This document shows positions 35,327 to 44,728 of a DNA stretch of 64,000 nt, in pieces. Each line of letters opens with the position of its first letter. Position 1 is the first letter of the stretch. Source of the DNA: Saccharicrinis sp963665705 (GTDB lineage Bacteria; Bacteroidota; Bacteroidia; Bacteroidales; Marinilabiliaceae). A program made the position numbers and the translations under genes. The notes beneath the pieces are model-generated. The model was not told the origin of the DNA. It saw only the letters and a program-made list of their open reading frames with translations, and did no database searches. Location of the stretch: assembly GCA_963665705.1 (NCBI GenBank), contig OY762448.1, positions 1,116,001-1,180,000 of the forward strand, read 5' to 3'.

Positions 35327-35899
35327 TTAAACTAGTCCGGCAAATCCCATGAATGCAAGAGCTAAAATACCTGCAACTAGTAATGCAATAGGTGTACCTT
35401 TCATACCTTTAGGTAAGTCAACTAATTCAAGTTGTTCACGAATTCCAGCAAAAATGATTAAAGCTAAACCAAAACCAATCGCTGTTGCAGTAGAAAAGGC
35501 AACAGCTTGTAATAGATTAAGGTTTTTTTGAATCGTCATAATGGCAACCCCTAAAATGGCACAGTTTGTTGTAATTAACGGTAAGAAAACACCAAGAGCC
35601 TGATATAATGGAGGGCTCACTTTTTTAAGGATGATCTCTACTAATTGTACTAATGCTGCAATAACTAAAATAAAGGAAATAGTCTGCAAGTAACCTACAT
35701 TAAAAGTATCTAATACAAATTTTTGAAGTAAGTAGGTAACTATAGTTGCAATTACCATTACAAATGTAACAGCACCAGTCATTCCAATACCTGTGGAAAT
35801 TTTCTTTGAAACCCCAAGGAATGGACAGATTCCCAGGAATTGAGCCAATACAATGTTATTAACAAATATGGCCGATATAAATATTAATACGTATTCCAT
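35327..35899 (-). CDS. rnfA: Rnf complex membrane subunit A
   Basis: 190 residues, six membrane helices, in the inverted-topology pair with RnfE. Family signatures are IFVNNIVLAQFLGICPFLGVS near the N-terminus and ITTNCAILGVAI in the middle; the cysteines in these helices hold a membrane-embedded Fe-S centre shared between RnfA and RnfE. The Rnf complex moves electrons between reduced ferredoxin and NAD while pumping Na or H ions. It is the last gene of the rseC-rnfBCDGEA run and has the terminator behind it. RnfA and NqrE are homologous, but the gene order here (B-C-D-G-E-A with ferredoxin-type B and C) is Rnf. Confidence 0.95.
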   Translation of the reverse strand: MEYVLIFISAIFVNNIVLAQFLGICPFLGVSKKISTGIGMTGAVTFVMVIATIVTYLLQKFVLDTFNVGYLQTISFILVIAALVQLVEIILKKVSPPLYQALGVFLPLITTNCAILGVAIMTIQKNLNLLQAVAFSTATAIGFGLALIIFAGIREQLELVDLPKGMKGTPIALLVAGILALAFMGFAGLV

Positions 35900-35902
35900 G
35901 TT

Positions 35903-36487
35903 TTAGGCTTTTTTTAATTTGTTAATAATAGCAATTAAGTATCCAAGAGCAATAAAAGCTCCGGGTGCTAATACAAATACTAACATTCCATATTCTTCAG
36001 GAAAAACTGAAATATTAAAGATTTTACCACTTCCTAAGAATTCGCGAATACTACCAAGTAATGTAAGTGCTAATGAAAAACCTAATCCCATTCCTGCTCC
36101 GTCAATAGCTGAAGCAATAGGATTGTTTTTCGAAGCAAAAGCTTCTGCACGACCAAGAACAATACAGTTTACTACAATAAGTGGAATAAACAGTCCTAAT
36201 GAGTCGTATAATGCAGGTACATATGCCTCCATTAAAAATTGAACTACAGTAACAAAGGTTGCAATAATTACAATAAAAGAAGGGATTCTTACTTTATCTG
36301 GAATTGCATTTTTTACCAATGAAACCACCATGTTACTCATAATCAATACGAATGCAGTTGCTAACCCCATTCCTAATCCGTTGATTGCAGAAGATGTAAC
36401 TCCTAACGTAGGACACATACCCAATAATAATACGAAAATGGGATTTTCTTTAAATAGTCCTTTTGAAAAATTCTTCAATTGATTCAT
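35903..36487 (-). CDS. rnfE: Rnf complex membrane subunit E
   Basis: 194 residues and about six membrane helices. It has the matching half of the RnfA/RnfE pair: NPIFVLLLGMCPTLGVTSSAINGLGMG near the N-terminus and PLIVVNCIVLGRAEAFAS in the middle, each with a cysteine in a helix. The start codon overlaps the rnfG stop by 4 bases (36484-36487), so the two are translationally coupled, and rnfA begins 3 bases after its stop. It is a paralog of rnfA. Confidence 0.95.
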   Translation of the reverse strand: MNQLKNFSKGLFKENPIFVLLLGMCPTLGVTSSAINGLGMGLATAFVLIMSNMVVSLVKNAIPDKVRIPSFIVIIATFVTVVQFLMEAYVPALYDSLGLFIPLIVVNCIVLGRAEAFASKNNPIASAIDGAGMGLGFSLALTLLGSIREFLGSGKIFNISVFPEEYGMLVFVLAPGAFIALGYLIAIINKLKKA

Positions 36488-37116
36488 GATTGACCTCCCT
36501 TCTTAGTAGTTGCACCAGTTCTGGCGTCTGAACTTTTGTTTTGTTCCATATAAGTATTGTAAGCCACCATAATCGCATCTAAAAATGCTCTGGAACTAAT
36601 TGTTGCTGCAGTGATCGCATCAACGTCACCACCATCTTTAGAAACTACCATTTTAGTGTTGGCTGGATTTTTACCTAGAATAGATTGATTTCCTTTATCC
36701 ATTCTAAACCAGATTTGCATTTTAGCACCTAATCCTGGAGTTTCTTTGTGTTCAAGTACAGAATAGTTGATGATAGTTCCGTCTGGTTTCATTCCAACCA
36801 TAACTTTTACTTCACCACTAAATCCTTTTTCCGTTTTTGTTGAAATAGCTACTCCTAAAAGTTCGTTTTCTTTTTTGCAAGGAAATACTTTAAGGATATA
36901 TCCTTCTTTTGAAGTTATTTCGTAAGCTTCTTCAGTAGGATTGTTATCAAATCCCGGAACTACTGCTTCTATAGCCTTTTTCTGTTTGGCTAATTTTGCC
37001 ATCGCAATAGGTTCTTTGGTTACCTTGTAAACCATACCTAGCGATGCACCTGCAATTGCTGTAATTATAAGCAATGCAAGTACCATATTTACTAATGTTG
37101 ATTCTGTTTTTGCCAT
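36484..37116 (-). CDS. rnfG: Rnf complex flavoprotein subunit G
   Basis: 210 residues. One N-terminal membrane helix (about 8-30) is followed by a periplasmic FMN-binding domain. The covalent flavin site is DAITAATISS, with Thr172 as the expected attachment residue in the phosphoester FMN motif. The upstream loop LEHKETPGLGAKM is the other conserved flavin-domain segment. The C-terminal ~25 residues are polar and specific to this protein. It lies between rnfD and rnfE, 9 bases after the former and overlapping the latter. Confidence 0.94.
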   Translation of the reverse strand: MAKTESTLVNMVLALLIITAIAGASLGMVYKVTKEPIAMAKLAKQKKAIEAVVPGFDNNPTEEAYEITSKEGYILKVFPCKKENELLGVAISTKTEKGFSGEVKVMVGMKPDGTIINYSVLEHKETPGLGAKMQIWFRMDKGNQSILGKNPANTKMVVSKDGGDVDAITAATISSRAFLDAIMVAYNTYMEQNKSSDARTGATTKKGGQS

Positions 37117-37125
37117 GATTTACAT

Positions 37126-38127
37126 TTATTTTGCAATAGCAGTTTTTTCACCAAAGCGTTTTGGCTTAATATATCTGTCAATTAATGGAACAAAGGCATT
37201 CATAATCAATATTGCAAATGAGATACCTTCAGGATATGCTCCAAAAACTCTAATTGCAACGGTTATAATACCAATACCTATTCCGAAAATAATTCCTCCT
37301 TTGTTACTCATTGGAGAACTGGAGTAATCAGTAGCCATAAAAATAGCTCCTAATAAAATACCACCTGATAGCAAATGAAATATAGGAGGAGCATAAACTG
37401 TAGCGTCAGCTAAATGTAATAAAGCAGAGAAAATATATACACTTCCTAAAATAGCTACAGGAATATGCCATGTGATAATTTTTCGTACCAACATGAAAAT
37501 AAGTCCTAAAATTAGAGCTGCTCCAGCCATTTCACCAGCGCTACCTCCTGTAAATCCCCAAAACATATCAGAGTAGCTAGGTAATGTACTTAATATTTGA
37601 GCAGGTGTTTGACCTGTTCCAATAGCTTCCTTCATAATGGCAAGAGGAGTTGCTCCTGACGTAATATCAGCAAACGACATTGGTAATACGCCTGGATCTA
37701 CCCATGAAGTCATTTGAACGGGGAACGAGATTAATAAAAATACCCTTCCTACTAATGCTGGATTAAAAGGATTATTTCCTAACCCTCCGAATGACATTTT
37801 ACCAATACCAATGGAAACTAAAGCTCCAATAATTACAATCCAAATAGGAATAACTGATGGCAGGTTGAATGCTAATAAAAGACCTGTAATAATTGCAGAA
37901 CCATCAGTAATAGTTACATCACCTTTTAGCAAATATTTTTGAATAACATATTCAAAAATTACGCAAGCTAATACAGATGTAATTACAACAGACAGAGTCC
38001 CAATCCCAAAGTTGTATATAGAGAAAAGTAAAGCCGGAATTAAGGCAATGACTACTCCATACATATTTTTTTTCACGCTGTCGCCACTGTGAACGTGCGG
38101 TGAAGGTGAAATAGTTAATGTGCTCAT
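37126..38127 (-). CDS. rnfD: Rnf complex membrane subunit D
   Basis: 333 residues with roughly nine to ten membrane helices. It begins LTISPSPHVHSGDSVKK, the standard RnfD N-terminus. The covalent FMN motif TSGAT ends at Thr160. Conserved loops include GGLGNNPFNPALVGR and FMATDYSSSPMS. RnfD is homologous to NqrB and forms part of the ion-conducting core. It lies 31 bases after rnfC and 9 bases before rnfG. Confidence 0.95.
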   Translation of the reverse strand: MSTLTISPSPHVHSGDSVKKNMYGVVIALIPALLFSIYNFGIGTLSVVITSVLACVIFEYVIQKYLLKGDVTITDGSAIITGLLLAFNLPSVIPIWIVIIGALVSIGIGKMSFGGLGNNPFNPALVGRVFLLISFPVQMTSWVDPGVLPMSFADITSGATPLAIMKEAIGTGQTPAQILSTLPSYSDMFWGFTGGSAGEMAGAALILGLIFMLVRKIITWHIPVAILGSVYIFSALLHLADATVYAPPIFHLLSGGILLGAIFMATDYSSSPMSNKGGIIFGIGIGIITVAIRVFGAYPEGISFAILIMNAFVPLIDRYIKPKRFGEKTAIAK

Positions 38128-38158
38128 ATCTTAATTTTTGTCTAAGTTCTTACCTTAA

Positions 38159-39490
38159 TTATTTAGTGCGACTACGCATGATTTGTCCAACTTTTCCTTT
38201 TCCTAATCGGATATAATCTAATAGAGGTCGTTGCGATGGACAAGTATAGCTACATGAACCACACTCAATACAATCCATGATTTTTTCTTCTTCAGCTCTA
38301 TCCCAAATAGCTTTATCAGATACCGTCATTAATAAGTAAGGCTCAAGTCCCATTGCACATGCAGAAATACACTTGCCACATTTAATGCAGTTTTGCATCT
38401 TTTTGCGGTTTGCCTCTTCATTTTTAATGATTAAAACACCTGAGCTACCTTTTGTAACCGGAACTTCCGTTGTTGTTAAGGCTTTTCCCATCATAGGTCC
38501 ACCTCCTACAATTTTTCCAGTATCTTCTGGTAATCCTCCTGCAGCCTCAATTAAGGTATTAATTGAAGTTCCAACTCTGGTTAAAAAGTTTGATGGTTTA
38601 GAAACAGATTTTCCAGTAACTGTTACAACTCGCTCAATAAGAGGTTTGTTTTTTTGAACAGCTTCATATACAGCTACTGTAGTACCCACGTTCTGAACTA
38701 CCGCACCAACTTCAATAGGAAGTTTTCCGGAAGGAATCTGTCGTTTAATACAAGCATCAATTAATTGCTTTTCTCCACCTTGAGGATATTGAACTTTAAG
38801 TGGTTCAATAGTAATTCCTGGATAAGAGGATGCAAGCTTTGTTAAATGCGCAATAGCATCTTTTTTATTGTTTTCTATTCCAATAATGGCTTTGTCAACT
38901 TTTAAAGCCTTCATTAAAATTTGAGTTCCTACCATTATTTCTTCACCTTTTTCCATCATTAACTGATGGTCAGCTGTAAGGTATGGTTCGCACTCTACTG
39001 CATTTAAAATGAGTACATCACAAGTTTTTCCCGGAGGAACCGATAATTTAACATGTGATGGAAAAGTAGCACCTCCTAAACCAACAATACCTGCATTAGC
39101 AATCTTTTTGATGATTTCTTCAGGTGTTGCAGAAATATCTTTTACTAAATCCATAGACTGATCTATTGATTCCTCCCATTCATCACCCTCTACGTTTATT
39201 ATGATAGCTGGTTTTTTATAACCACTTGCATCAACAATATTATCAATTTTAACTACTGTACCTGATACTGATGAATGTATGTTTGCAGATACAAACCCAC
39301 CTGCTTCTGCAATTAAAGTACCTACTTTAACGCGATCACCTTTTTTTACAACAGGTTTTGCAGGTGCCCCAATATGTTGAGCAATAGGAATAGCTACTTG
39401 CGTAGGAATCGGCAATGCTTCAATGTTTTTGCCAGCCGAAAATTTGTTTTCCGGAGGATGGATTCCCCCAAGCGAAAAAGTTTTAAGCAC
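38159..39490 (-). CDS. rnfC: Rnf complex NADH/ferredoxin-linked subunit C
   Basis: 443 residues, peripheral on the cytosolic side. The N-terminal barrel region starts FSLGGIHPPENK. The middle has the nucleotide and FMN site typical of the NuoF-like domain (GLGGATFPSHVKL and NAVECEPYLTADH). The C-terminal part has two 4Fe-4S cysteine sets, CIKCGKCISAC and CIECGSCSYTCPSQRP. It takes electrons from or to NADH. It follows rnfB with only 3 bases between the genes. Confidence 0.95.
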   Translation of the reverse strand: MLKTFSLGGIHPPENKFSAGKNIEALPIPTQVAIPIAQHIGAPAKPVVKKGDRVKVGTLIAEAGGFVSANIHSSVSGTVVKIDNIVDASGYKKPAIIINVEGDEWEESIDQSMDLVKDISATPEEIIKKIANAGIVGLGGATFPSHVKLSVPPGKTCDVLILNAVECEPYLTADHQLMMEKGEEIMVGTQILMKALKVDKAIIGIENNKKDAIAHLTKLASSYPGITIEPLKVQYPQGGEKQLIDACIKRQIPSGKLPIEVGAVVQNVGTTVAVYEAVQKNKPLIERVVTVTGKSVSKPSNFLTRVGTSINTLIEAAGGLPEDTGKIVGGGPMMGKALTTTEVPVTKGSSGVLIIKNEEANRKKMQNCIKCGKCISACAMGLEPYLLMTVSDKAIWDRAEEEKIMDCIECGSCSYTCPSQRPLLDYIRLGKGKVGQIMRSRTK

Positions 39491-39493
39491 GAT

Positions 39494-40411
39494 TTATTCC
39501 TCCTTATTTTTTATATCCGAAGATGTTTTGTTTTCATTTGATGTTGCTTCTTCCTTTATAGGTGCAGCTGGCTTTTCTACAGCGGGTTTTACCTTTTTAG
39601 GAGGGAAATTCACTTCGTGAATGGCTCCGGTAGGACATACAGCAACACATTTGCGACAAAGTTTACATTTGTTGTAATCAATGTATGCAATGTTGTTTTC
39701 TACAGTAATGGCATCAAAAGGACACTCTTTTTGACATTTTTTACAGCCAATACACGCAGCAGAACAAGCTTTTTTAGCAACTCCACCTTTGTCCTGGTTA
39801 ATACATGACACAAATACTCTGCGCCCTTTAGGACCTGCTTTTCTAAGCTCAATGATGTTTTTAGGGCAGGCTTCAACACAAGCACCACAAGCAACGCAGT
39901 TGTCATTAACAACCGGTAAACCTGTCTTTTCATCCATAGAAATCGCGTCAAATGCACAAGCATCAACACAATCACCACACCCTAAACAACCGAAACTACA
40001 ACCCGTTTCACCTCCATAAAGAGAGGCTGCAACTGCACAAGAAGTAGCTCCGTCGTATTTATTTGTTTTAGGACGGTTTTCGCATGTTCCATTACATTTA
40101 ACAACGGCAATCATTGGATCAGATTCAGCAACCTCTTTGCCTAAAATGCCTGCTGCAATTTTCATGGTTTCAGCACCTCCAACCGGACAATTTAATTCCG
40201 ATATGTCATCACTCTTTACCAATGCTTCTGCAAAAGCTCTACAGCCCGGGAAGCCACAACCTCCGCAGTTGGCTGCAGGTAAAACTTCCTCCACCTGATC
40301 AATTCTTGGGTCTTCAAACACTTTAAATTTTTGAGCTACAAAATATAGCACCAGGGCAGCTACAGTACCCAAAATAGCAAGTGTTAAAACTGTTATAATA
40401 ACTACATTCAT
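39494..40411 (-). CDS. rnfB: Rnf complex ferredoxin subunit B
   Basis: 305 residues. An N-terminal membrane helix (about 2-27) leads to a Fe-S domain with CGGCGFPGC (three of the four ligands), then four 4Fe-4S motifs: CLGCGDCVDACAFDA, CVACGACVEACP, CIGCKKCQKECPFDA and CKLCRKCVAVCPTGA. This multi-cluster layout is that of the long RnfB of anaerobes, which accepts electrons from ferredoxin. A Lys/Pro/Glu-rich tail of ~35 residues follows and is probably disordered. rseC lies 16 bases upstream. Confidence 0.95.
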   Translation of the reverse strand: MNVVIITVLTLAILGTVAALVLYFVAQKFKVFEDPRIDQVEEVLPAANCGGCGFPGCRAFAEALVKSDDISELNCPVGGAETMKIAAGILGKEVAESDPMIAVVKCNGTCENRPKTNKYDGATSCAVAASLYGGETGCSFGCLGCGDCVDACAFDAISMDEKTGLPVVNDNCVACGACVEACPKNIIELRKAGPKGRRVFVSCINQDKGGVAKKACSAACIGCKKCQKECPFDAITVENNIAYIDYNKCKLCRKCVAVCPTGAIHEVNFPPKKVKPAVEKPAAPIKEEATSNENKTSSDIKNKEE

Positions 40412-40427
40412 TTTATATGATTTTATT

Positions 40428-40847
40428 CTACTCTTTTAATTTAAATGTAAAGGTTTTTTGTAATCGGGGCGATATGTATTTGATTACTAAGAAGTATGGG
40501 ATTAGAATGGCTAGGGATAAAATTCCTGCTATTCCTTCACTTTTAGTAAGTCCATAACTAATGAACAAAACAATGAACACTAAAATAAACGGGAAGATAT
40601 AAGCCAGTAATGAAGCTTTTAATCCAAGAGATTTTTCGCCTTGAATAGTTACCTTTTGACCTGGTTTGTACTGAGAACTTTTGTTTGTATATACATCAAC
40701 ATTTTTTTCTTTCATATCAGCAGCGGTGCACGCACCTTTTGCATGGCATGAAGCACAGGCTGATTCGCTAATAATGCGAACTCTAACCTGGTTTAAATTG
40801 ACCTCTTCGATGTATCCTGTATGCTCTACTAATCTAACTTCCGACAT
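40428..40847 (-). CDS. rseC: SoxR-reducing system protein RseC family
   Basis: 139 residues from the ATG at 40847. A longer frame from 40874 overlaps the promoter and is rejected. An N-terminal segment with clustered cysteines (ESACASCHAKGAC, residues about 28-40) is followed by two membrane helices (about 75-115). In proteobacteria RseC belongs with the Rsx/Rnf complex and the redox state of SoxR. Here it opens the rnf operon, so a redox or assembly role for Rnf is likely; no soxR is visible, so the name should not be taken literally. Confidence 0.85.
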   Translation of the reverse strand: MSEVRLVEHTGYIEEVNLNQVRVRIISESACASCHAKGACTAADMKEKNVDVYTNKSSQYKPGQKVTIQGEKSLGLKASLLAYIFPFILVFIVLFISYGLTKSEGIAGILSLAILIPYFLVIKYISPRLQKTFTFKLKE

Positions 40848-40871
40848 GATATTTTCAGGAAAAATTCTGAA

Positions 40872-40879
40872 CAAATGTA
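40872..40879 (-). promoter_or_regulatory. -7 element of the rseC-rnf operon
   Basis: Reads TACATTTG on the minus strand, exact for TAnnTTTG, 24 bases before the rseC ATG. It is the only box found that can serve the whole rnf operon. Confidence 0.6.
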
Positions 40880-41116
40880 ATTAATAAGGTAGTTTGTGAA
40901 AGTCAATTTTGCTATTTGTAATTGGTATAAATAAGTAAAGTTGCTATTTCCACATTGCAAAACCTTGATGGTTAGTGTAAAGTAGAGATTGCAATTTTGG
41001 AAAATGACCTAAAAAAAATTTTTCACTATGTAAAAAAAAGTGAAATAAGTCATGTTATGTGTTGATAATTTGAATGTTATAAAGAAAAATTTCTTTAATT
41101 ATTTGACGAGAAAATA

Positions 41117-42313
41117 CTAATGTTTTTTAATGTGTGCGGACACAGTAATGCGGTTTGTTAATATTCTGGTTAAATTAATCCATAAAGGGCTAAATAATAA
41201 TGTTAGAGCAATTGTACTTATGGTAATTTGGTACGAGTATTCTTTAATAATTCCAGTTTGAAATCCTGTTGCGGCCAAAATAAAACTAAATTCTCCTATT
41301 TGTGATAGTAAAGCACTAACATATAAACTAATTTTCCAATCCTTACAGAAGAATCGTAACATAGAAATATTGATAATACTATTAAGAATGAAAACAACAA
41401 TCAATAATGTAATAATTGTGAATAAGTTTTCTTTTAAAAAAGTGAGATCTATTATCATTCCGATCGAAATAAAAAATAGAGCTACAAACAGAACTTTGAA
41501 TGCAGATAAACTATTGTGTACCCACTCTGTAGATTTTGTTGCAGAAATTAAGATACCGGCAATAAATGCACCTAAAGCTGCAGATAAATGAAAAAATGCC
41601 GATAAAGTAGAAAAACCAAAACACAAAGTAAATGCTATAAACACCTGCATTTCATGATCGTTACTAATGTATTTTTGAAACGGTAGTTTAATTTCTTTTT
41701 TCTTTAATAAGAATATAATCATTCCAATAATTATTATTCCACCGGTTATTTGTTTAATTAGTTCGATTTTGTCGGGCCTATGACCTCCTATGTATCCCAG
41801 AAATATGAGCATGGGAACGATCAGTATATCCTGAGCTATTAATATGCCTAAAGCATATTGTCCTGCTATACTATTAATTTCATTTCTTTCCTGAAGTATT
41901 TTTACAATTACTGCTGTACTACTTAGGCTAATTACAAAACCAAACATAATTACCTGACTGTTGCTCCATTTAAAGTAAAAACTTAGAAGCCATATGATAA
42001 TTAAACTAATAAATACTTGAATTGAAGTACCAATAATTGATACTTTCCAGTTGTGTAAAAGTTCGGGTAGCCGAATTTCCATTCCTATAAAAAACAATAA
42101 CAGAACCAGACCTAATGAACCTAAGTTTGAAATAAGAGCTTCGTCCGTAACAAAGCTAAGACCATATGGACCAACTAAAATACCAACCAAAATATATGAA
42201 ATCATATATGGTTGTTTGAGTAATCGTAATAAAAACCCAACTATAATTACGATACCAGACAATATCACGAATTTTGAAAATAGAGGATCTATATTTACAG
42301 CGGCAAATATCAT
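41117..42313 (-). CDS. Cation:proton antiporter, CPA2/KefB-like
   Basis: 398 residues, about twelve membrane helices, in the Na+/H+ exchanger fold of the CPA2 family. Recognisable segments are ISYILVGILVGPYGLSF, LLFFIGMEI, GFVISLSSTAVIVKIL, GILIAQDILIVPML (the carboxylate-bearing central helix) and ALGAFIAGILIS. The C-terminal TrkA_N or TrkA_C domain of KefB/KefC is absent, so this is the membrane part only, and nucleotide or glutathione gating is not expected. The cation cannot be assigned. It stands alone between the rnf operon and recG. Confidence 0.88.
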   Translation of the reverse strand: MIFAAVNIDPLFSKFVILSGIVIIVGFLLRLLKQPYMISYILVGILVGPYGLSFVTDEALISNLGSLGLVLLLFFIGMEIRLPELLHNWKVSIIGTSIQVFISLIIIWLLSFYFKWSNSQVIMFGFVISLSSTAVIVKILQERNEINSIAGQYALGILIAQDILIVPMLIFLGYIGGHRPDKIELIKQITGGIIIIGMIIFLLKKKEIKLPFQKYISNDHEMQVFIAFTLCFGFSTLSAFFHLSAALGAFIAGILISATKSTEWVHNSLSAFKVLFVALFFISIGMIIDLTFLKENLFTIITLLIVVFILNSIINISMLRFFCKDWKISLYVSALLSQIGEFSFILAATGFQTGIIKEYSYQITISTIALTLLFSPLWINLTRILTNRITVSAHIKKH

Positions 42314-42352
42314 ATTGTATTAATATATATTGAGCATAAAAGATACTATTAT

Positions 42353-42394
42353 TTTAAGTTAATAGGAATATAATTTAAGTTAATAGAAATATAA
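42353..42394. repeat. Two-copy tandem repeat, 21-base unit
   Basis: Units 42353-42373 and 42374-42394 differ at one position. Each begins TTTAAGTTAATAG. It lies upstream of the antiporter start (minus strand) in AT-rich DNA and may be a slippage product or a site in its promoter region. Confidence 0.85.
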
Positions 42395-42487
42395 ATACTC
42401 TTTACAATTGAAAAGATTATTGGTGAAATTGTATGAGATTAAAAGACCTTGTTTTTAGTTTGGTTAAATTAAAACAGAATGAGCCAC

Positions 42488-44587
42488 TTAGCTTATCATG
42501 CTCCAGTTCATCTTTTGTCGAGCTAATTTTGCAAGTTGACGGTTTAAGATTTGGTTTTCAGGTTTTTCCAGATTGCTATCATTTTCTAATATAACGTTAG
42601 CAACATTTCGTGCATGTTGAAGAAGTTGACTGTCTCTTGTTATATTGGCAATTTTAAGTTCAAAAGGTAAGCCACTTTGTTGAGTACCTTCTAAATCTCC
42701 AGGTCCTCTTAGTTTCATATCTGCTTCAGCAATTTCAAATCCATCGTTTGAATCTACCATAATATTCATTCTTTTTTTTGTGTCTTCGCCTAATTTATGT
42801 CCGGTCATTAATATGCAATAGCTTTGCTCAGCACCTCTTCCTACACGACCTCTTAACTGATGTAGTTGTGATAAACCAAATCTTTCAGCACTTTCAATAA
42901 TCATTACAGAGGCATTGGGTACATTTACTCCAACTTCAATAACCGTTGTAGCCACTAATATTTTAGCATCACCGCTTGCAAATTCTTGCATTGCAGCGTC
43001 TTTTTCAATAGGTTTCATTTTCCCATGAACCATGGTGGTCTTGTATTCAGGAAATGCAGATTGCATGTATTCAAAACCTTCAGCAAGATTTTTAAAATCC
43101 ATTTTTTCTGATTCTTCAATTAATGGATAAACAACATAAATCTGTCGACCTTTCTCAATTTCTGATTTTATGAATTTATTTAAGTTATTTCTTCGGTTAT
43201 GAAAATAATGTTTCGTTTCTATAGGCTTTCTTCCCGGGGGAAGTTCATCAATAACAGAAACATCCAGATCACCATACACTGTCATGGCTAATGTTCTGGG
43301 TATTGGAGTGGCTGTCATCACCAGGACATGCGGAGGAATGTCGTTTTTCTTCCATAGTTTGGCCCGTTGTGCAACTCCAAACCTATGTTGTTCATCAATA
43401 ATAACCATCCCCAGATTATTAAATTGAACTACATCTTCAAGTAGGGCGTGTGTGCCAATTAATATTTGGAGCTCCCCGGATTGTAATTCTGAATGAATGA
43501 TTTCTCGCTCTTTCTTTTTTGTAGAGCCAGTCAATAATTTTACATTTAAATTCATTTCGTTGAGAAGTTCCAAAATAGATTCAAAATGCTGAGAGGCTAA
43601 AATTTCAGTTGGAGCCATAAGGCAAGCCTGGTATTTATTATCTAATGCAATGAGCATTACCATTAATGCCACCATGGTTTTACCACTACCAACATCTCCT
43701 TGCAAAAGACGATTTAATTGTTTTCCTGAACCTACATCATTTCTAATTTCCTTTATTACTCTTTTTTGAGCATTAGTTAATTCAAAAGGTAGATTATTAT
43801 AAAAAAAATGGTTGAAGTAATCTCCTACAGTGGAGAATATATGTCCTTTTATATTTCTTGAACGTTGCGTTTTTAGTTTTAAAATATTTAGTTGAATGTA
43901 AAAAAGTTCTTCAAATTTTAACCTGAACTGAGCTTGTTGAAGTTCCTGACTATTTTTAGGAAAGTGAACTGTCCTTAAAGCTTGATCTAATATCATCAAC
44001 TTGTATTGTTGAATGATATAGGCCGGTAAGGTTTCTGAAATCGCACCCTGAAAAGATAGAAATATATTATGTTCCATTTTCTGAATTGTTTTTGAACTCA
44101 GATAATTATTTTTCATCTTTTCAGTAGTATGATAAAATGCCTGCAAACCAGAAACAATTTTAGGTTTGGTAGGATCTACTTTTTCCATTTCTGGATGTAC
44201 AATATTGTACGAATTGTTGAATTTGCTAGGTTTTCCAAATATAATATAGTCTGCATTGGGATCTAATCCTGATTTTATTTGTTTCAGAAATTTAAACCAT
44301 ACTAATTCAATAACGCCTGTTTCATCTGCAAATTTAGCCACCATTCTTTGTGATCTTCCTGATCCAACTGTGTTTAAACCTACAATCTTACCTTTTAATT
44401 GAATGTGGGATGAAGTATTATTGATTTCACGCACTTTATAGGTACGACTACGATCGATGTATTTATACGGAAAATGATATAACAAATCTTCATACGATTG
44501 AATTTTTAATTCATTACGCAATAAATCAGCTTTTTTAGGGCCAACTCCTGGTAAATAGGTTATATCTCTGGTAGCTAAATCGGACAT
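42488..44587 (-). CDS. recG: ATP-dependent DNA helicase RecG
   Basis: 699 residues, the normal length. The N-terminal wedge domain begins ITYLPGVGPKKADLLRNEL, and the OB part includes HIQLKGKIVGL. The SF2 motor has Walker A GDVGSGKT, DEQH box (IIDEQHRFG), TATPIPRTLAMT, and the motif VI region QLHQLRGRVGR. RecG remodels stalled forks and branched DNA in the cytosol. It has its own promoter at 44605-44635. Confidence 0.97.
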   Translation of the reverse strand: MSDLATRDITYLPGVGPKKADLLRNELKIQSYEDLLYHFPYKYIDRSRTYKVREINNTSSHIQLKGKIVGLNTVGSGRSQRMVAKFADETGVIELVWFKFLKQIKSGLDPNADYIIFGKPSKFNNSYNIVHPEMEKVDPTKPKIVSGLQAFYHTTEKMKNNYLSSKTIQKMEHNIFLSFQGAISETLPAYIIQQYKLMILDQALRTVHFPKNSQELQQAQFRLKFEELFYIQLNILKLKTQRSRNIKGHIFSTVGDYFNHFFYNNLPFELTNAQKRVIKEIRNDVGSGKQLNRLLQGDVGSGKTMVALMVMLIALDNKYQACLMAPTEILASQHFESILELLNEMNLNVKLLTGSTKKKEREIIHSELQSGELQILIGTHALLEDVVQFNNLGMVIIDEQHRFGVAQRAKLWKKNDIPPHVLVMTATPIPRTLAMTVYGDLDVSVIDELPPGRKPIETKHYFHNRRNNLNKFIKSEIEKGRQIYVVYPLIEESEKMDFKNLAEGFEYMQSAFPEYKTTMVHGKMKPIEKDAAMQEFASGDAKILVATTVIEVGVNVPNASVMIIESAERFGLSQLHQLRGRVGRGAEQSYCILMTGHKLGEDTKKRMNIMVDSNDGFEIAEADMKLRGPGDLEGTQQSGLPFELKIANITRDSQLLQHARNVANVILENDSNLEKPENQILNRQLAKLARQKMNWSMIS

Positions 44588-44604
44588 TGTTTAAAATAGA
44601 ACCT

Positions 44605-44635
44605 CAAAAATAGTAGAATGAAAGTAATGTTGCAA
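44605..44635 (-). promoter_or_regulatory. recG promoter
   Basis: Minus strand TTG (44633-44635), 20 bases, then TATTTTTG (44605-44612). This fits the Bacteroidota consensus, 17 bases before the ATG. Confidence 0.7.
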
Positions 44636-44670
44636 GACCTGAGACTATTCAGTATGGTTTTGGTGTAAAC

Positions 44671-44706
44671 AAAAAAGCCCCGATAGTAATAAATACTATC
44701 GGAGCA
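44671..44706 (-). terminator. Intrinsic terminator of purT
   Basis: Stem CCGATAGTA/TACTATCGG (44694-44702 and 44680-44688), extended by GC pairs and one G-U pair, with six U residues following on the minus strand. It is 22 bases after the purT stop. Confidence 0.88.
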
Positions 44707-44728
44707 GATATATTGGAATAAAAAAATC

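Noticed and set aside
39617..40326. Several open frames on the plus strand opposite rnfB
   Set aside because: They are by-products of the Cys-, Gly- and Ala-rich codons of rnfB, overlap each other in different frames, and have no start context or recognisable protein.
40995..41060. Nested inverted repeats upstream of rseC (ATGAC/GTCAT with TTTCACT/AGTGAAA)
   Set aside because: Short arms in very AT-rich sequence with loops dominated by A runs; not distinguishable from chance and without a U tract of terminator type.
41117..42313. KefB-type glutathione-gated potassium efflux
   Set aside because: The C-terminal nucleotide-binding domain of KefB/KefC is missing, so only the general cation:proton antiporter call is supported.
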